Positions 36,301-43,986 of a stretch of DNA of 64,000 nucleotides are shown in pieces (position 1 is the first letter of the stretch; the number at the start of each line of letters is the position of its first letter). Source of the stretch: JBCDJI01 sp964351865 (GTDB lineage: Bacteria > Verrucomicrobiota > Verrucomicrobiia > Methylacidiphilales > JBCBYL01). A program made the translations under genes and the position numbers. The notes beneath the pieces were generated by a model, which made no database searches, was not told the DNA's origin, and saw nothing but the letters and a program-made list of their open reading frames with translations. Where the stretch lies: positions 1-64,000 of the forward strand of contig CAYGPJ010000001.1 in the NCBI GenBank assembly GCA_964351865.1. The letters are read 5' to 3'.

Positions 36301-36732
36301 ATGCAAATAAAACTACCCCCAATCCTGCTACTTCTCCTTAGTGCGACCCTGTTCACCGGTTGTCAGCCGTTGCAGACCAGTTCGAAAAACGAGCCTCAAC
36401 GCTTTGTCTGGGTGACCGGATTAAATCCGGAAAAATCAGACTATTACGAAGAACTCCACGCCAACCCGTGGCCCGAAGTCTCCGAGCAAATAACCAAATC
36501 CAATATCCGGAATTTCTCGATTCATAAGCGTGAGATCGACGGCAAGTTATATCTAATCGCCTACCTCGAATACGTCGGGGACGACTTTGAGGCCGACATG
36601 GCTAAGATGGCTGAAGATGAAACCACCCAACGCTGGTGGGCAGAGACAGACCCTTGCCAGATCCCACTGCCCGATGCCGCAGCCAAAGGTGCGATTTGGT
36701 CCGATACGGAAGAGGTTTTTTACCAAAAATAA
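36301..36732 (+). CDS. Lipoprotein-anchored L-rhamnose/L-fucose mutarotase family protein
   Basis: From ATG 36301 (a TTG at 36283 is less likely) the product is 143 residues. Residues 1-20 form a lipoprotein signal with lipobox LFTGC. The rest is the small ferredoxin-like mutarotase fold: ELHANPWPEV, IRNFSIHKREIDGKLYLIAY and RWWAETDPCQ, which match the rhamnose mutarotase family closely. Such enzymes interconvert alpha and beta sugar anomers and are normally cytoplasmic. A lipid anchor would place anomer conversion at the envelope, near the transporter. It overlaps no neighbour and sits in the fucose operon. Confidence 0.85.
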   Translation: MQIKLPPILLLLLSATLFTGCQPLQTSSKNEPQRFVWVTGLNPEKSDYYEELHANPWPEVSEQITKSNIRNFSIHKREIDGKLYLIAYLEYVGDDFEADMAKMAEDETTQRWWAETDPCQIPLPDAAAKGAIWSDTEEVFYQK

Positions 36733-36753
36733 CTGTCCGCCCTTCAGTTGAGT

Positions 36754-37626
36754 ATGAAGAAAATCGATACACATCAGCACCTACTTTATCCCGACGAGTT
36801 GGCCTACTCATGGACGCGTGACTTCCCCGCATTGCATGGGCAGTTTACCATCGATGACTATAAAGCGGCTGCCCGGGCGTGTGATGTGGAACGGACGCTT
36901 TTCATGGAGGTCGATGTCGATCCGGGGCAGCATTCCAAAGAAGCCGATTTCTTCGCTGAACTATCCAGTAACTCTGAGAATGGGATCGCTGGAATGGTCG
37001 CCAAATGTCTTCCTGAGTCGGAGGATTTCGAGCGCGAAATCGAGTCGATCCAGAGTCCTGCGCTGAAGGGAATCCGGCGCGTCTTGCACACACAGGCCGA
37101 CGAGCTCTCACAATCCGAAATGTTTCGCGCTAACGTGGCCACTCTGGCCAAACATCATTTGAGTTTTGATCTTTGCGTCACACAAAAGCAACTGAGCATC
37201 GCACGAGAGCTGGCCCTGGCTTGCCCGGAAGTGCGGTTCATTCTCGACCACTGCGGCGTGCCGAGCATTGCCGAGCATTCGTCGACTCAATGCGACAGTT
37301 GGAAAGAATGGAGTTCCGGCATACGTGCGCTTTCAGAATTGCCGAACGTAGCCTGCAAGTTTTCCGGAATCACCGCCTATGCGAGCGCCGAACAGAGGAC
37401 CGTCGACGGTCTGCGTCCCTATTTGACAGAAATCCTCGAAGCCTTCGATGCCGACCGCATCGTTTGGGGAGGTGATTGGCCTGTCTGCAACTTGGCTGAC
37501 GGGCTTCAAGCCTGGTCACAATTGACCGATTCGCTGGTCGCCGAACTTTCCAGCGACGAACAAGAAAAAATTCTATCCGGTAACGCCCGCACCATTTACA
37601 AACTCAAAACACCGACCACTGCTTAA
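36754..37626 (+). CDS. Amidohydrolase-family L-fuconolactonase
   Basis: A 290-residue amidohydrolase_2-type protein predicted to hydrolyse L-fucono-1,5-lactone to L-fuconate. The metal site begins with KKIDTHQHL; later ligands appear in RFILDHCGVP and VWGGDWPVCN. The frame could open with TTG at 36748, but ATG at 36754 fits the family N-terminus exactly. Size and motifs match characterised fuconolactonases of COG3618. It is the step between the SDR at 32497 and the dehydratase at 33283. Confidence 0.88.
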   Translation: MKKIDTHQHLLYPDELAYSWTRDFPALHGQFTIDDYKAAARACDVERTLFMEVDVDPGQHSKEADFFAELSSNSENGIAGMVAKCLPESEDFEREIESIQSPALKGIRRVLHTQADELSQSEMFRANVATLAKHHLSFDLCVTQKQLSIARELALACPEVRFILDHCGVPSIAEHSSTQCDSWKEWSSGIRALSELPNVACKFSGITAYASAEQRTVDGLRPYLTEILEAFDADRIVWGGDWPVCNLADGLQAWSQLTDSLVAELSSDEQEKILSGNARTIYKLKTPTTA

Positions 37627-37635
37627 CGATGCCAC

Positions 37636-37649
37636 TGCAAGCGCTTAAA
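37636..37649. promoter_or_regulatory. Palindrome resembling a CcpA/LacI-type operator
   Basis: TGCAAGCGCTTAAA contains the perfect core AAGCGCTT with a central CG, typical of canonical LacI-family operators and different from the GCAC-N4-GTGC sites. It lies 179 bp upstream of the second SDR, so a secondary promoter is possible. Confidence 0.45.
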
Positions 37650-37827
37650 AGAATCCTTGAGTATGAGATCGTCCCTCAATATATAAAGGGTCGTATTTAT
37701 CAAAGTGGATGTCACCGCCTCCTATGTGTATACCGCCCGGCAATCGCGTCCTTTTACGGCAGGCAACTGTCCCCCGGAATTCGGTAAAACAGATCATCAT
37801 AACCCTACCAATCACATTTATAAAATT

Positions 37828-38577
37828 ATGAAAACAGCAGTAATCACAGGAGGAGGCTCCGGTATCGGAAGGGCAATCGCACTGCGTTTAGCCCAGGACA
37901 ATTTGAAAATTGCTATTCTCGATTTCGACGTAAAAGCAGCCGATACGGTTGTGGCTGAGATCCAATCAACCAATGGGCATGCAGAAGCAATTCAATGCGA
38001 CGTCTCTGATTTGGAATCAGTCCGCTCGGCTGTAAGTAGCCTGTCATCTATCGATGCGCTCGTTAACAATGCTGGAATCGCATCAATTGGAAATGTCGAG
38101 GACACCACTCCGGAAGAGCTAGATAAAATTTATGCCGTCAATGTTAAGGGCGTCTACAACTGTTTGCATTTGGCGGTCCCGCAGATGCTGCGTCAGGGAA
38201 ACGGTGTGATTCTAAACATGGCATCAATTGCAAGCAAACTGGGGATTCAGGATCGCTTTGCTTACTCCATGTCCAAGGGCGCGGTATTGAGCATGACCCT
38301 ATCGGTCGCTCGTGATTATGTAGCTAAAGGCATACGGGCAAACTGTCTTTGCCCCGCTCGTGTGCACACTCCTTTTGTAGATCAGTATTTGAATAAAAAC
38401 TACCCCGAATCAGAGCGTGCTGAGATGTTTCAAAAACTCAGCGAATACCAGCCGATTGGACGCATGGGCACACCCGAAGAAATTGCTGAGCTGTCTGCTT
38501 TTCTTTTGAGTGACAAAGCCAGCTTTATCACCGGTTCCGCTTACGATATCGACGGTGGAGTCACTCAACTGCGCTAA
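37828..38577 (+). CDS. SDR, predicted 2-keto-3-deoxy-L-fuconate dehydrogenase
   Basis: Start ATG 37828 is chosen because it opens directly with the Rossmann strand MKTAVITGGGSGIG; an upstream GTG at 37705 adds 41 residues without homologous character. The 249-residue enzyme has NNAG, Ser in NMASIAS and YSMSKGA (YxxxK). The segment CPARVHTPFVDQYL is typical of 2-keto-3-deoxy-L-fuconate dehydrogenases. Predicted to oxidise the C4 hydroxyl of 2-keto-3-deoxy-L-fuconate using NAD+, giving the 2,4-diketo acid for the next enzyme. There is a 200-bp gap before it holding a separate palindrome. Confidence 0.87.
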   Translation: MKTAVITGGGSGIGRAIALRLAQDNLKIAILDFDVKAADTVVAEIQSTNGHAEAIQCDVSDLESVRSAVSSLSSIDALVNNAGIASIGNVEDTTPEELDKIYAVNVKGVYNCLHLAVPQMLRQGNGVILNMASIASKLGIQDRFAYSMSKGAVLSMTLSVARDYVAKGIRANCLCPARVHTPFVDQYLNKNYPESERAEMFQKLSEYQPIGRMGTPEEIAELSAFLLSDKASFITGSAYDIDGGVTQLR

Positions 38578-38605
38578 ATATAAATCCTAAAACAACTCAA
38601 TTATT

Positions 38606-39463
38606 ATGAAACTGACACGCTATTACAAAGGATCCACGGTCATACCGGGCATCTACCTAGATAATCACCAAATACTCGACTGCTCCGATTTCGGATCTGA
38701 TTGGAACGAAGCCTTCTTTGAAGCTGGCGGGCTGGACCGACTTGCTGCATGGCTTCAGGTCAATAGGGAGCAGTTACCGTGTGTGCCTGCGGACTCGGTG
38801 CGATTGGCACCGGCCATAGCGAGGCCTTCGAAAATTATATGCATCGGCCTGAACTATGCCAAACATGCGGAGGAGTCGGGCATGGAGTCCCCCAAGGAAC
38901 CCGTTGTCTTCTTTAAGTCAACGACCGCTTGGGCTGGACCGAACGACGAAATCATTATCCCCCGCGGCTCCTTGAAGACTGACTGGGAAGTTGAGCTTGC
39001 CGTAGTCATCGGGAAAAAAGCGAAATATGTTTCTCTCGAAGATGCCTTGGACTATGTCGCGGGCTACAGTGTGCATAACGACTATTCAGAACGCGCCTGG
39101 CAATTAGAGCGTGGCGGGCAGTGGGTTAAAGGTAAGTCAGCGGATACTTTTGCACCCTTTGGCCCCTACATGGCCACAAAAGATGAAGTGCCCGATCCGA
39201 ACAATTTGAAGCTCTGGCTATCCTTAAACGGGAAAAAACTACAAGACGCCTCAACCAACGATTTTATTTTCAACGTGCAGGAAGTTATCAGTTACCTCAG
39301 CGGTTTCATGACCCTCCTCCCGGGCGATGTAATCTCCACCGGCACACCCGCTGGCGTGGGACTGGGTCTCGATCCGCCAACCTATCTCAAAGCTGGTGAT
39401 CAAGTAAAACTAGGTATCGAAAATCTTGGCGAACAAAGCCAGAGAGCTGTTCAGGAAAAGTAG
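38606..39463 (+). CDS. Fumarylacetoacetate hydrolase family, predicted 2,4-diketo-3-deoxy-L-fuconate hydrolase
   Basis: A 285-residue FAH-fold enzyme. Core motifs: GLNYAKHAEESGMESPKEPV, metal ligands in DWEVELAVVIG and HNDYSER, KSADTFAPFGP and STGTPAGVGLGLDPP. In the oxidative fucose pathway this family cleaves 2,4-diketo-3-deoxy-L-fuconate to pyruvate and L-lactate, which would complete the route encoded by this operon. The position, 28 bp after the KDF dehydrogenase and last in the operon, supports it. Alternative acylpyruvate substrates cannot be excluded from sequence alone. Confidence 0.9.
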   Translation: MKLTRYYKGSTVIPGIYLDNHQILDCSDFGSDWNEAFFEAGGLDRLAAWLQVNREQLPCVPADSVRLAPAIARPSKIICIGLNYAKHAEESGMESPKEPVVFFKSTTAWAGPNDEIIIPRGSLKTDWEVELAVVIGKKAKYVSLEDALDYVAGYSVHNDYSERAWQLERGGQWVKGKSADTFAPFGPYMATKDEVPDPNNLKLWLSLNGKKLQDASTNDFIFNVQEVISYLSGFMTLLPGDVISTGTPAGVGLGLDPPTYLKAGDQVKLGIENLGEQSQRAVQEK

Positions 39464-39568
39464 CCAATTGATACAACCAGCCCGTGCTGGTGATTGACTT
39501 TATGGCGACGTATACCCTAGGTGTGACAACGCCGCTTAAAGCGGATGTTCAAAGCAGCAGGCTGCCTA

Positions 39569-42319
39569 TCACTTATCAGACGGAGCCACTGAGATCGACT
39601 GGAGCAAAACTTCCTTTCCTTCGATCAATTTAAGCTGAATCGGGGTGCTTGCGGGAATGGTCCGGTTCAATGAGTAAACGCCGTGCTTGAGGTCATCGCT
39701 GGAAAAATTGATCGAGAAAATTTCAGCTCCCTCTTCAAAAGAAAGATTGAAAACACCCTCATAAGAATCGAGTCCAGAGACTGCGATTTCCACCGAGGTG
39801 ATGTCCTTATCGTATTCAAAGATCCAAGCCTCGCCAGCATCGAAATACTTACCACTATCCCCACCACTTGGTGATCGGATACCCAAAGCATTCAGTGGAG
39901 CATGGATACTCGTTTTGCCTCCCTTTGTCGTACCATCTAAATTTACAATCTCAACGGAAGTCATGGTGATCCCATCAACGACCATCTGGGTCTCAGCCAG
40001 GACATCATCAAAGGGAGAGCCATTCTTAAAGATGAAACTAACAGGCGGCTGCACGATTAACGCCGATACGTCAAAGCCTGAAAAATCCTTTTCAGCTAAG
40101 GAAGAGCCCACCTTACGCATATCGAGCGGTTGAATGCCCATTCGCTCTGCCACAGAACCCTTTTGGAAGCGGAAAAAACCCTGTTTCATCAGCTCTTGGT
40201 CGAACATAGGATCCGCATAAAGGAGCTTGATCTCATCGGTGCCGGGTGTGACGGGTTCGCCAGTTACCAGGTCCGTACCTAAAGCTGACGTGGGCACGTA
40301 AGACTTGGATATATTCAATGTATAGTAGATTGAGTTTTCCGTCTTCGGAAGGTTCAGGAAAAAGGGCCTATCCTTGGCGCGTTTACTGGTGAGATAAAGT
40401 CCGTTGCTGGATTTCGAAGAGGCCGGAGGCATAAAGATGTTCATCTTTGGATATGCTTGTTTGGTGGCCCCAAGCCAACCCGGCATCGCTCGCCCACGTA
40501 GGAACGTGTCTGTGAAGATGAAGTTATTAAAGACATCCGCAGGCCCTTTCAGACTAAGTCCATGATCTGCCTCTGCTATTACATTGTTTGTAATAATCGT
40601 GAAACTGGGGTTGTCATCCAAACGAACTGTGCCTGCTGTGCCCCAATTTTTGTGCAGGTAGTTTTGGTCAACGACGTTATTTTCCCCCATAGCGGAAAAA
40701 TAAACAGCGTTGCCGTCATGCAACTTCAATAGCACGCGGGATATATCGTTCATGATAATCCTATTCTCACGAGCATGGAGGATCGGGAGAAAGTGATCGA
40801 TTGAAATCGGTCTATCTGAGGCCAGTCCCTTTTTGATATAAGGCATCGCTTCCTCGACGCGTATTGAATTCATCCACGCTCTTCTGAAAGGCAGACGGTT
40901 GATATGATAAAACTCATGAGGGCGGCAGCCGCTGACTACTATCCCGTTATATGGCAGTTCTCTTATCGTATTATGGGTGATTTCATTATTGCCGCTTTGG
41001 GTTATAAAAATACCCGCCGAATGCCATAAAATCTCACCAATATGGTGGATATAGTTATCGTGCACGATATTGTTTTTGTTCACGTCTACCGTTCCGGGAG
41101 CATAGCCACTGAGAACGACTCCATTCCCACCGAGATATTTAAGATGATTACTGGCGATTTCTATTTTCTGGCAATGCATATCCAAACGGATGCCGGTACC
41201 ACTGCTGGATTTAATGACATTTGAATTAAACTTACAATCTTCGGCGTAACGAAAACGAACCACCGCATTTCCCTTATCATACATTTCCCAATCGTGCTGC
41301 AGCCCTTTGTCTCCCTCTACAAGAATATCTCGAGCACCATGCATGAACGTTAATCCTTCAAAATGAATATGCTGAGCAAAGGGCCCTTTTTCCCTTCCTT
41401 CGACTCTGATAAATTCATGTATCAATGGAGCCATGACGTTCATTTCCGAGAGATCTTTTTCCGGCCACATGTAAATCTTACCCTTCAAGGTATTGACGAC
41501 CCACTCACCGGGCTCATCCAAATAGTCTATTGCGTTTTCAACTTCATAACCCCTTCGGTGATTATTTGGCTGATAGGTAGGATCCAGAGACAGATAGGCC
41601 ACCTTATTCTCTACGTCGACACGCTCCAACGATATGATATTCCGCAACCAGGGACGGTCTGTTAACGCTAACTCTATGTCCTGCATGTTCTCCCAATCCC
41701 GCAGATCGTTATCTCTGAAGTCGATATGCCGTTCAAATGGTTCTACCAGAGGACCTTCAAACTCCAATCGATGCTCACCTTCGTAAATCCCTCTCCCATG
41801 CGTATTATAATCAAAAGGACGTTCTTGATCGGGCTTTCGCCGACCTAACCTAGCTGATGCTCGCTTTAGAAGCGTTTCCTCATCATAGAGGGTTTTGATA
41901 TACCATTCTCTACCATTTGCATTTACCGCAGGAATGTCAGCCACCCAAAGATTACCCTTAGCCGCTTCCGCGACGCCCTCTGGATCCGATTCGACTTTTT
42001 TCCAGTTATCGATCTTAATCCCGCCGGTGAATACCGGAGTTTCACCCGGATAGGCTTTGTAAGTGATCGGAGCTGATAGGGTGCCTGAATCCTCCAGTCC
42101 AAAAACGACCGTCTCCCGTAACTCGTAAATCCCGCCTTTGATCAGAACCTCGATGGGTTTTCCGGGCTGCTGCTTTTTCAATTCTCTGACTTTACTTTGC
42201 GCTGCCTTCAGCGTCGAAATGGGACCATCAGGACTAACGGTAATGTTCAAGCTTTCAGCCATCAGACAAGATGAAAGGAACAAAAACGAAATTAAGATTG
42301 TTGAGGTATATTTAATCAT
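39569..42319 (-). CDS. GH141-like right-handed beta-helix enzyme, copy 2, with C-terminal GEAW domain
   Basis: The same length (916 residues) as copy 1 at 28261-31011 and on the same strand. Residues about 23-125 are essentially identical in protein and DNA. Residues 127-320 and the segment around 480-540 are clearly diverged, and the rest is intermediate, a patchwork that points to gene conversion. The signal (FLFLSSCLMAES) allows a lipobox LSSC. PbH1 coils and the C-terminal domain with FDAGEAWIFEYDKDI are kept. Diverged central loops suggest a different linkage preference from copy 1. No operator-like palindrome is close upstream; AT-rich direct repeats precede the ATG. Confidence 0.82.
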   Translation of the reverse strand: MIKYTSTILISFLFLSSCLMAESLNITVSPDGPISTLKAAQSKVRELKKQQPGKPIEVLIKGGIYELRETVVFGLEDSGTLSAPITYKAYPGETPVFTGGIKIDNWKKVESDPEGVAEAAKGNLWVADIPAVNANGREWYIKTLYDEETLLKRASARLGRRKPDQERPFDYNTHGRGIYEGEHRLEFEGPLVEPFERHIDFRDNDLRDWENMQDIELALTDRPWLRNIISLERVDVENKVAYLSLDPTYQPNNHRRGYEVENAIDYLDEPGEWVVNTLKGKIYMWPEKDLSEMNVMAPLIHEFIRVEGREKGPFAQHIHFEGLTFMHGARDILVEGDKGLQHDWEMYDKGNAVVRFRYAEDCKFNSNVIKSSSGTGIRLDMHCQKIEIASNHLKYLGGNGVVLSGYAPGTVDVNKNNIVHDNYIHHIGEILWHSAGIFITQSGNNEITHNTIRELPYNGIVVSGCRPHEFYHINRLPFRRAWMNSIRVEEAMPYIKKGLASDRPISIDHFLPILHARENRIIMNDISRVLLKLHDGNAVYFSAMGENNVVDQNYLHKNWGTAGTVRLDDNPSFTIITNNVIAEADHGLSLKGPADVFNNFIFTDTFLRGRAMPGWLGATKQAYPKMNIFMPPASSKSSNGLYLTSKRAKDRPFFLNLPKTENSIYYTLNISKSYVPTSALGTDLVTGEPVTPGTDEIKLLYADPMFDQELMKQGFFRFQKGSVAERMGIQPLDMRKVGSSLAEKDFSGFDVSALIVQPPVSFIFKNGSPFDDVLAETQMVVDGITMTSVEIVNLDGTTKGGKTSIHAPLNALGIRSPSGGDSGKYFDAGEAWIFEYDKDITSVEIAVSGLDSYEGVFNLSFEEGAEIFSINFSSDDLKHGVYSLNRTIPASTPIQLKLIEGKEVLLQSISVAPSDK

Positions 42320-42335
42320 TTTTTTAGGGTTATAA

Positions 42336-42368
42336 GTGGTTTATAGTTGGTTTACAGGTGGTTTACAG
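42336..42368. repeat. Direct repeats in the leader of GH141-like copy 2
   Basis: Three near-identical units of GTGGTTTACAG (GTGGTTTATAG, TTGGTTTACAG, GTGGTTTACAG) lie 17-50 bp upstream of the ATG at 42319. Confidence 0.6.
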
Positions 42369-42374
42369 TCGAAA

Positions 42375-42686
42375 TCAGCTCGGCATCTCTTCGAGCTCGA
42401 TGCCTTTGGTTTCTTTAACCGATTTGAGGGTGAGGCTGATCGAGAGGATAGAGCAGATTGCGTAAAAAGCATAGGCACCACCGAGCCCGATCCCCGCAAG
42501 CATAATGGGAAGGGTCATCGTAACGGTAAAATTGGCGCCCCATTGAGCAAAACCGCCAGTGCCGATAATCATAGTGACCACCAACAGTTCTACCAACGTA
42601 AAACCCCTATTTTCATAACGTGAATTCCCAGAAAAACTTTGGCAAGTGCACTGGCCGCTAGGTTTTTTGCAAGATATCGATAGCAT
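42375..42686 (-). pseudogene. Chimeric ORF: prepilin N-terminus fused to sugar-porter MFS C-terminus
   Basis: The 103-residue ORF opens with a prepilin-type leader and helix start NRGFTLVELLVV. Without interruption it continues TMIIGTGGFAQWGANFTVTM and LPIMLAGIGLGGAYAFYAIC to the ending VKETKGIELEEM, which is the last two helices and tail of an MFS sugar porter. The two parts cannot form either normal protein. It is read as a deletion junction between a pilin gene and a transporter gene that remains in frame. An operator-like site is retained 83 bp upstream, so it may still be transcribed. Confidence 0.65.
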
Positions 42687-42768
42687 ATTAAGTGAAAACG
42701 GTGAGATAAATTACGAACTCACTGCGTATTCATAGTATAAAACAAGATTCCTTTGGCAAAGGAGGAGT

Positions 42769-42786
42769 TATGCAAGCATGTGCGTG
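42769..42786. promoter_or_regulatory. Operator-like palindrome, site 8
   Basis: TATGCAA-GCAT-GTGCGTG lies 83 bp upstream of the chimeric ORF and 15 bp after the stop of the LacI-family gene. Confidence 0.6.
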
Positions 42787-42800
42787 TGATGATGCATAAA

Positions 42801-43841
42801 TCAGGCGGTTTCTGGTCGGCAGATCGTCTTTCCATAAGTAACGGTGCCGTCAATGACAAGTCGGTAAGGGCTTTTTCTCGACTCGCAGGAGCCGTTTATA
42901 ATGAGATTAATCAACGTATCCACGGCCAGACTGCCCATTTGGCCTGCATTTTCGATAACACCTCCCACCTCAGAATCATGTTCTGGAACGGTAATGACGG
43001 CTACACTGACATCTGCTGGAATGGATAAACCCAAAGCGTGCAGCGCCTGCTCCAGTCCGATCCAGTCCCGGTAAGCTACGATGGCGACATCCGGCTTATC
43101 CTGCATGATGCGTTTTGCAAGTGCCATGCTTGTCGTATCTTTCGGGATGTAAACGGGAGCTGCGGATACCTTGAGCGCGCTGGTCTGCACACCAAAACCA
43201 AATCCGTGCGACATTGTAAAATCAACTCGTTCATCGATATGTTTTCGCGCGTAAAAAATAGGCTTTTTAAATCCCTCACTGGCCAGCTTTTTAATCAGGT
43301 TAGAGACCGAATGATAATGATCATGACAGACGCGGGTCACATCATCACGAGCGACACTCATCCCCAGTGTCACCAGATGAAATTGATCACCAGCGATTTC
43401 TAAATCCTCACTTACCAGCGGCTGAGGTGCCAGGATTACCCCCTGCACCCCTCTGGCTTTGAGTAAATTCTCTATTCCAGCCTGTTTGCGATCCCCGACC
43501 CATATCTCATCAAAACTACAGCCTAACTTCAACGCCCGTTCGCGGCATCCGCGAAAATAGCCGAGGTTATGGGTGTAAGATTTCCAGCCATCACGCGTTT
43601 CAAAGTTGGTCACCCATGCCAAATTAGCGATGGATCTAGTTGAAACAGTCTGTCTTTTGCGTGCAGACAATGCGCTCAAAAGCAGGTCTGGCCGATAGCC
43701 CAGTTTATCGGCCACCTGTTTTACTCTATCACGAGTGGCTTGGGGAATGGATGGGTTATTATGTAATGATCTTGAAACCGTGGTGTGGTGAACTCCACAC
43801 GCTAGGGCTACATCCTTTAAAGTTGGCCTGGGCTTTACCAT
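42801..43841 (-). CDS. LacI-family transcriptional regulator (intact)
   Basis: A 346-residue LacI/GalR-type regulator. The HTH reads TLKDVALACGVHHTTVSRSL, where HHT replaces the usual SxxT residues of the recognition helix, and the hinge is DLLLSALSARKR rather than the common form with one conserved Leu. The periplasmic-binding-like effector domain spans 60-340 (LILAPQPL-like strand, ITVPEHDSEVGGV, AVDTLINLI). It is a strong candidate to bind the TRYGCAC-N4-GTGCRYA sites around it. It is followed by site 8, and a broken close paralogue lies at 50351-51395. The effector sugar is not deducible. Confidence 0.9.
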   Translation of the reverse strand: MVKPRPTLKDVALACGVHHTTVSRSLHNNPSIPQATRDRVKQVADKLGYRPDLLLSALSARKRQTVSTRSIANLAWVTNFETRDGWKSYTHNLGYFRGCRERALKLGCSFDEIWVGDRKQAGIENLLKARGVQGVILAPQPLVSEDLEIAGDQFHLVTLGMSVARDDVTRVCHDHYHSVSNLIKKLASEGFKKPIFYARKHIDERVDFTMSHGFGFGVQTSALKVSAAPVYIPKDTTSMALAKRIMQDKPDVAIVAYRDWIGLEQALHALGLSIPADVSVAVITVPEHDSEVGGVIENAGQMGSLAVDTLINLIINGSCESRKSPYRLVIDGTVTYGKTICRPETA

Positions 43842-43986
43842 AGTTGATCATAATCACAAAAGTAAGCAGAATCAAATACATAGATTTCGTGTCTCGTGGA
43901 CGCACCAACTGAGCTTACACTCAGTCCCATTTACAATATCTGCTTTAGAGCACTATCGCTTCAAAGGCGGAAATCTGATCATCCCG

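Noticed and set aside
37636..37649. Member of the same operator family
   Set aside because: It has an AAGCGCTT core with a central CG and no GCAC-N4-GTGC spacing, so it is listed as a different palindrome.
32497..39463. Bacterial microcompartment fucose/rhamnose locus
   Set aside because: No shell-protein, aldolase or lactaldehyde dehydrogenase genes were found; the enzymes present fit the oxidative route.
42375..42686. Functional prepilin gene
   Set aside because: After the first 12 residues the sequence is a transporter tail, so it cannot form a pilin.
42760..42801. A nine-codon ORF with a strong GGAGG across operator site 8
   Set aside because: Too short to support, antisense to the flanking genes, and explained by the operator sequence itself.
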